Positions 60,383 to 64,000 of a DNA stretch of 64,000 bases are shown here, piece by piece. This DNA comes from Oscillospiraceae bacterium. GTDB taxonomy: Bacteria > Bacillota_A > Clostridia > Oscillospirales > Oscillospiraceae. The first letter of the stretch is position 1. The number at the start of each line of letters is the position of its first letter. A model generated the notes under the pieces. The model was not told where the DNA came from. It did no database searches and worked only from the letters and a program-made list of their open reading frames with translations. The DNA lies in contig JAETOP010000001.1 of assembly GCA_021771675.1 (NCBI GenBank), forward strand, positions 77,249 through 141,248. Direction: 5' to 3'. Position numbers and translations under genes: made by a program.

Positions 60383-60829
60383 CTAAATCAGAAGCCTGAA
60401 GGCAATACCAAGCAGAAACCCTGCAAGTCCAACAGCCAAGTATTCCAGCGGATTTCTTCGGTATTTTACCCGGACAATACGCCGGATCACCGGCTTTTCT
60501 ACCTCCTTTTCTACAAAGCGGACGACCGGCTTCTCGACATACCGAATAACCGGCTTTTCTACAGTTTTTTCAACGATTTTTTCTTGAATTTCCGGAACCT
60601 TCACAATAACTTGCTGAATTTTTGGCTTTAAAATTCTTCCGGTTGCCAGGTATTCTACATCGGAATTTAAGAGGTCGGCCAACTGGATCAGCTTCAATGT
60701 ATCCGGATACGCCTGACCGTTTTCCCACTTGCTGACCGCCTGGCGGGAAATATCCAGTGCGTCAGCCAGTTGCCCCTGGGAAAGGTTTTGCTCTTTCCGC
60801 AAATTCGCAATCCGTTCTCCAATCGACAT
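60383..60829 (-). CDS. XRE-family HTH protein with repeat linker and C-terminal membrane helix
   Basis: A 148-residue protein. Residues 1-66 are an XRE HTH (LSQGQLADALDISRQAVSKW). Residues 70-121 are built of VEKP(V/I)(V/I)R repeats (EKTVEKPVIRYVEKPVVRF). Residues 127-147 form one hydrophobic helix (LEYLAVGLAGFLLGIAFRLL). This looks like a DNA-binding protein tethered to the membrane by a rigid charged linker. Target unknown. It lies next to a tyrosine recombinase. Confidence 0.85.
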   Translation of the reverse strand: MSIGERIANLRKEQNLSQGQLADALDISRQAVSKWENGQAYPDTLKLIQLADLLNSDVEYLATGRILKPKIQQVIVKVPEIQEKIVEKTVEKPVIRYVEKPVVRFVEKEVEKPVIRRIVRVKYRRNPLEYLAVGLAGFLLGIAFRLLI

Positions 60830-60890
60830 TTTGCAACATTCTCTCTTTATATCGTGTCAACTTTTGGTTGCGTATACAATAATATCTTAT

Positions 60891-61889
60891 TTATTTTGAA
60901 AAGTCAAGCTTGGATAGGGGATTGGCCTCTGCTGCGATTTTCAGCTCTGTGTTTTCAATGTGGGTGTAAATCTGGGTGGTATTCAGGTTCTCATGACCAA
61001 GTACCTCCTGGACGGTTTTCACATCCACACCGCCGGAGAGCATCATGGTGGCGGCAGTATGGCGAAGCTTATGGGCCGAAAACTGGGTGGAGTCCAGGCC
61101 CGCTTGCAGCAATGCCTTTTTTACCAACCGGTGGACGGCTGTAACGCTGATCCGATTGTTGTCCCGGGAACCAAAAAGCGCTCGGTTGTCCGTCAAAACC
61201 TTTTGGCTTCGCACTGCCAGGTATTCGTCAATTGCCTTTCGGCAGGCGGAGCCAAAGTAGACAAAGCGTTCCTTGTTGCCTTTTCCTACGACACGGATTC
61301 GATCTTCGTATACATCTGTCAGGTTCAAACCCACCAGCTCGCTGCGCCGGATGCCGCAGTTGAGAAAGAGCATTAAAATTGCATAGTCCCGCTTCTCGTT
61401 TGGGCCGGATACGGCCTGTAAAAGGGCAGCAGACTGCTCCATAGTCAGGTATTTTGGCAGGCTCTTACGAAGCTTTGGATATTCCAAATCCGCAACCGGG
61501 TTCTCGGTCAGCTGCTTGGTGCGAACGGTCAGGTATTTATAGAAGGACTTGATGGAGGAAAGCTTCCGTGCTCTGGCGGAGGCGGAAATTCCGTGCTCCG
61601 GCGCAGGATTTTCCGGGTTAAATACCCGATCATTCGCTAAATAGGACAGAAAATCAAATATTTCGCTGGTGTCAATGCCCCGTATAAAAGCCAAATCCAC
61701 ATCCTTGATGTCGATGGTTTCCAGGTCCGTGCTGATCGGCATATCGTTGCGCATCAATTTGATAAATCTCAGAAACATTCGTAAATCCAGATAGTATTCC
61801 GAAATTGTCAGAGGCGACTGGCCTTTGATGGTTTCATGATAGATCAAAAACTCCCGCAAAATCTGTGGACAATCATAGTATCGCTGCAT
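60891..61889 (-). CDS. Tyrosine recombinase/integrase (XerC/D-like)
   Basis: A 332-residue site-specific recombinase. N-terminal SAM-like core-binding domain (1-140), catalytic domain with R in NCGIRRSEL, K in GKGNKERFV, HxxR in HKLRHTA, H in LGHENLNTT and nucleophile Y in QIYTHI. All catalytic residues are present. It could be the chromosome-dimer XerC/D or a mobile-element integrase; the AT-rich neighbour region and nearby repeats are compatible with either. Confidence 0.9.
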   Translation of the reverse strand: MQRYYDCPQILREFLIYHETIKGQSPLTISEYYLDLRMFLRFIKLMRNDMPISTDLETIDIKDVDLAFIRGIDTSEIFDFLSYLANDRVFNPENPAPEHGISASARARKLSSIKSFYKYLTVRTKQLTENPVADLEYPKLRKSLPKYLTMEQSAALLQAVSGPNEKRDYAILMLFLNCGIRRSELVGLNLTDVYEDRIRVVGKGNKERFVYFGSACRKAIDEYLAVRSQKVLTDNRALFGSRDNNRISVTAVHRLVKKALLQAGLDSTQFSAHKLRHTAATMMLSGGVDVKTVQEVLGHENLNTTQIYTHIENTELKIAAEANPLSKLDFSK

Positions 61890-62414
61890 AAATATTCTCC
61901 TTTGAAAAATATAAACATTTGTGTTAGAATTTGTATAAAATGACGGATTTTGAAATAACGCAGTTTAACCATATCAATCGATAATAGAATTGTGGAATAG
62001 GGTTTCGTTTTTCTCCATAGCGCATCAATGTGAAGTCAATGTAGCTGCCTGGCAGGTAAGGAAACCCGAAAACAAATCTATTAGAGCCTTCCGGAGAAAT
62101 AATCATAAAAGCAAGGACACTAATACAGGCACAAATAGCATGTACATGCGAAATCTCCATGTCAAGAATTATTGCTACGGAGCGCAGGCAGAAATACCAA
62201 TGTAAGATTAACGCATTTAGAACGCCGGAAAACGATAATTGCTGATTCTGTTCCAAAGCAAGTGAAGCTGGAAAATGTTTTAAGAAATTCAAACTCAAAG
62301 AGCACGCTGCGGTGATTAACTGAATATTACGGTATGACTGTGAATCGTGGGTTATCACACAATATATCTAATTTTTAACCTTTGGCCGCTTCCATTATAG
62401 CACAATCCTATTTA
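61890..62414. other. AT-rich region without a supported gene
   Basis: Base composition is clearly more AT-rich than around it. A minus-strand GTG frame (61924-62358, 144 codons) is hydrophobic in places but has no SD and no family match. No other coding signal. Confidence 0.5.
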
Positions 62415-62532
62415 GAACGCAACAAAATTTTTATTTTGTTGCGTTCAGCGGTTCGCTAAAAAACGTCAGTGGTGGGTCCCCACTGAACGCATACGGGCTA
62501 ACACCCACAAAATACTGGTTGTTGTTGCGTTC
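62415..62532. repeat. Small element bounded by inverted repeats (MITE-like)
   Basis: GAACGCAACAA (62415-62425) is the exact reverse complement of TTGTTGCGTTC (62522-62532), bounding 118 bp. An internal copy forms a 14-bp hairpin with the left end (62415-62428 with 62433-62446). No coding capacity. Confidence 0.45.
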
Positions 62533-62861
62533 GCCTTTCCGACACTTCCTCCCTCCCTTCGGTGCTTGCTAAACCAGCATATCACGTCACCGCCCGGAAT
62601 GTCAACTCATTTTTCTCCCACGCTGGAGCGCCGCCGCTTATTTTTTGCGGCAAGCTGCTGGTCTGCCAAGGCATAAATCAGGGTCACGCTTTCACTGCTG
62701 CTCCGCTTACCGCCTCTGCAAGGTTCGGTAAAAAGGTTATTGCATCAAGAGAAATCTTTTTCTTCTTTACACTACTTCGTTTCAAAAAATATTCTTTACT
62801 TTTCATGTCGCAAACTGTAAAATAGGATTATCCAAATTTTTAACTCGGGAGGTAATCATTC
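62533..62861. other. Region upstream of pfkA
   Basis: No gene seen. A GCCGC/GCGGC hairpin is at about 62630-62653. AT-rich from 62720 to the promoter. Confidence 0.4.
62795..62823 (+). promoter_or_regulatory. SigA promoter of pfkA
   Basis: TTTACT (62795-62800), 17-bp spacer, TAAAAT (62818-62823), 38 bp before the start codon. Confidence 0.6.
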
Positions 62862-63833
62862 ATGAGCGTAAAAAGAATTGGTGTCCTTACCAGTGGTGGA
62901 GATGCACCCGGAATGAATCCCTGCGTCCGTGCCGTTGTCAGAACTGCGATTTACCACGGCATTGAGTGCTACGGCATCCGCCGTGGCTGGAACGGTTTGA
63001 TTACCGGTGATATTATCCGGCTGGATGAAAAGAGCGTCGGCCACACCATCAACCGAGGCGGCACCATCCTCTACACTGCCCGCAGTAAGGAATTCATGAC
63101 TGAAGAAGGTCAGCGCAAAGCCGTTTCTACCTGCAAGTTCCTGGGCCTGGACAGCATCATTGCCATCGGCGGCGACGGTACTTTCCGTGGCGCCAGAGCA
63201 TTGAGCAAGTACGGCATCAATGTGATCGGTATCCCCGGCACCATCGATAACGACATTAGCTGCACCAATTACTGCATCGGCTTTGACACTGCCGCCAACA
63301 CCGCCATTGAGTGCATCGACAAGCTGCGGGATACCATGCAGTCCCACGAGCGCTGCTCTGTGGTGGAGGTTATGGGCCGCAATGCCGGATACCTTGCCAT
63401 GTATGTAGGCCTGGCCTGTGGTGCTACTGCTGTTCTGGTTCCGGAAGAGCCTATCGATTTTGAGCAGGATGTAATCGAGAAGATTCGCCAGGCTCGTTTC
63501 AACGGTTTCACTCATTACATGATTGTCGTTGCCGAGGGCGCCGGTTCCGCTTCGGAGATTGCTGCAAAAATCAAAGATGCCATTGATCTGGATCCCCGTG
63601 TGACGGTGCTGGGCCACATTCAGCGTGGTGGCACTCCCACTGGTCGTGACCGTGTTAACGCCACCAAGATGGGCTATTTGGCTGTGGAGCTGCTGCTGGC
63701 TGGCAAGACCAACCGTATCATTTGCACCCATGATGGTTCTTTCTCCGATGTGGACATCGATGAAGGTCTGGCCATGAAGAAGGGTATCCAACAGATGGAA
63801 GTGGATGTCCTTGCTGCCATGACGGGAATTTAA
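62862..63833 (+). CDS. pfkA: ATP-dependent 6-phosphofructokinase
   Basis: A 323-residue PFK of glycolysis. GVLTSGGDAPGMN at the N-terminus, IGGDGTF (Gly after the GGD, the ATP-type residue, where PPi enzymes have Asp) and PGTIDND (not PKTIDND, again ATP-type). Substrate residues RDRVN and GHIQRGG are present. SD GGGAGG. Full length for the family; monocistronic in view. Confidence 0.94.
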   Translation: MSVKRIGVLTSGGDAPGMNPCVRAVVRTAIYHGIECYGIRRGWNGLITGDIIRLDEKSVGHTINRGGTILYTARSKEFMTEEGQRKAVSTCKFLGLDSIIAIGGDGTFRGARALSKYGINVIGIPGTIDNDISCTNYCIGFDTAANTAIECIDKLRDTMQSHERCSVVEVMGRNAGYLAMYVGLACGATAVLVPEEPIDFEQDVIEKIRQARFNGFTHYMIVVAEGAGSASEIAAKIKDAIDLDPRVTVLGHIQRGGTPTGRDRVNATKMGYLAVELLLAGKTNRIICTHDGSFSDVDIDEGLAMKKGIQQMEVDVLAAMTGI

Positions 63834-63856
63834 CCACCTCTCCCCTTCTCTATCAT

Positions 63857-63922
63857 AACAGCCGCTGCTTTTGGGCAGCGGCTGTTCAGGCCGTCGAAAA
63901 TCCCCTCTGGGGCTTTCCGACG
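63857..63922 (+). terminator. Tandem hairpins after pfkA
   Basis: A perfect 12-bp stem (63857-63868 with 63875-63886), then a second imperfect stem (about 63891-63904 with 63908-63922). There is no T tract after the first. A third short stem is at about 63953-63969. Confidence 0.5.
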
Positions 63923-64000
63923 GAAGGATTGCAGTCTGCTTAGCGCACTCCTTGTGCGCCTGTGGCGCACAACTCGCACACACGCAGCCTGGAATGTATT

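Noticed and set aside
60190..60399. 69-codon plus-strand frame after radA with an AGGAG-like SD
   Set aside because: Contains the convergent hairpin, runs into the XRE gene and shows no family pattern.
61924..62358. 144-codon hydrophobic minus-strand frame
   Set aside because: GTG start without SD in an AT-rich island; not recognisable as a protein family.
1..64000. CRISPR arrays, rRNA and tRNA genes
   Set aside because: No regularly spaced direct repeats, rRNA segments or tRNA-like cloverleaf with a GTTCGA-type T-loop were found by reading.

Overview
The window reads as chromosome from an anaerobic, spore-forming member of the Clostridia, most likely an intestinal Oscillospiraceae/Ruminococcaceae-type bacterium. 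The support is an IspH-ribosomal protein S1 fusion, a complete spoIIIAA-AH sporulation operon, cotJ spore-coat genes, cwlD, a bile salt hydrolase, and a large ferredoxin/NADH-type redox operon with no respiratory membrane complex. The DNA is moderately GC-rich by eye, with dense co-directional operons, overlapping ATGA junctions and strong Shine-Dalgarno (SD) sites. An AT-rich patch at about 61.9-62.9 kb stands out. No rRNA, tRNA, CRISPR array or complete insertion sequence was seen.

Layout. 0-4 kb (+): ispH-S1 fusion (5' end cut by the window edge), a Dabb protein, an ACT-domain protein and a UPF0210 protein. 4-9 kb (-): DJ-1/PfpI protein, mltG, a U32 peptidase-family (tRNA hydroxylation type) protein and a VanW protein. 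9.2-11.3 kb (+): DEAD-box helicase and a DprA-like protein. 11.4-22.7 kb (-): one operon reading LDH/MDH-family dehydrogenase, fumarase, HdrB, HdrC, HdrA, FloxD, FloxC, FloxB, FloxA, fumarate reductase Fe-S subunit, fumarate reductase flavoprotein, small membrane protein. A LysR regulator lies just upstream. 24.3-25.2 kb (-): bile salt hydrolase. 25.7-29.8 kb (-): Na/Pi transporter, PhoP and PhoR. 30-43 kb: transporters, GNATs, DegV, a divergent hxlR/copA pair, truA, an alanine:sodium symporter with an aminotransferase, YbaK and a ClpP/TepA-like protease. 43.4-47.1 kb: UppP-like protein and FtsK/SpoIIIE. 47.2-51.7 kb: spoIIIA operon. 51.9-56.7 kb: asp23-nusB-tsaD paralog-xseA-xseB-ispA-alkD-like. 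56.9-60.2 kb: cotJ genes (-), cwlD and radA (+). 60.4-61.9 kb (-): membrane-tethered XRE protein and a tyrosine recombinase. 62.9-63.8 kb: pfkA.

The most interesting system is the 11-kb operon at 11.4-22.7 kb. It joins a complete Flox(ABCD)-Hdr(ABC) module, the type proposed to bifurcate electrons from NADH to ferredoxin and a thiol/disulfide acceptor, to a soluble fumarate reductase pair (flavoprotein without the covalent-FAD histidine, and a 2Fe-2S/2x4Fe-4S subunit), to fumarase, and to an LDH-like dehydrogenase with Arg where lactate dehydrogenases have Gln. Together these could form a cytosolic malate-to-succinate branch in which fumarate reduction is coupled to ferredoxin reduction. That coupling is inference. 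Gene order and motifs are directly visible.

Other notable points: an internal SD and ATG in copA that could yield a free CopZ-like chaperone; a two-domain acetyltransferase split by an in-frame TGA and preceded by a leader-peptide/hairpin arrangement; a CotJA-CotJB fusion; a UppP homolog lacking active-site residues; and a 118-bp MITE-like element near the recombinase.
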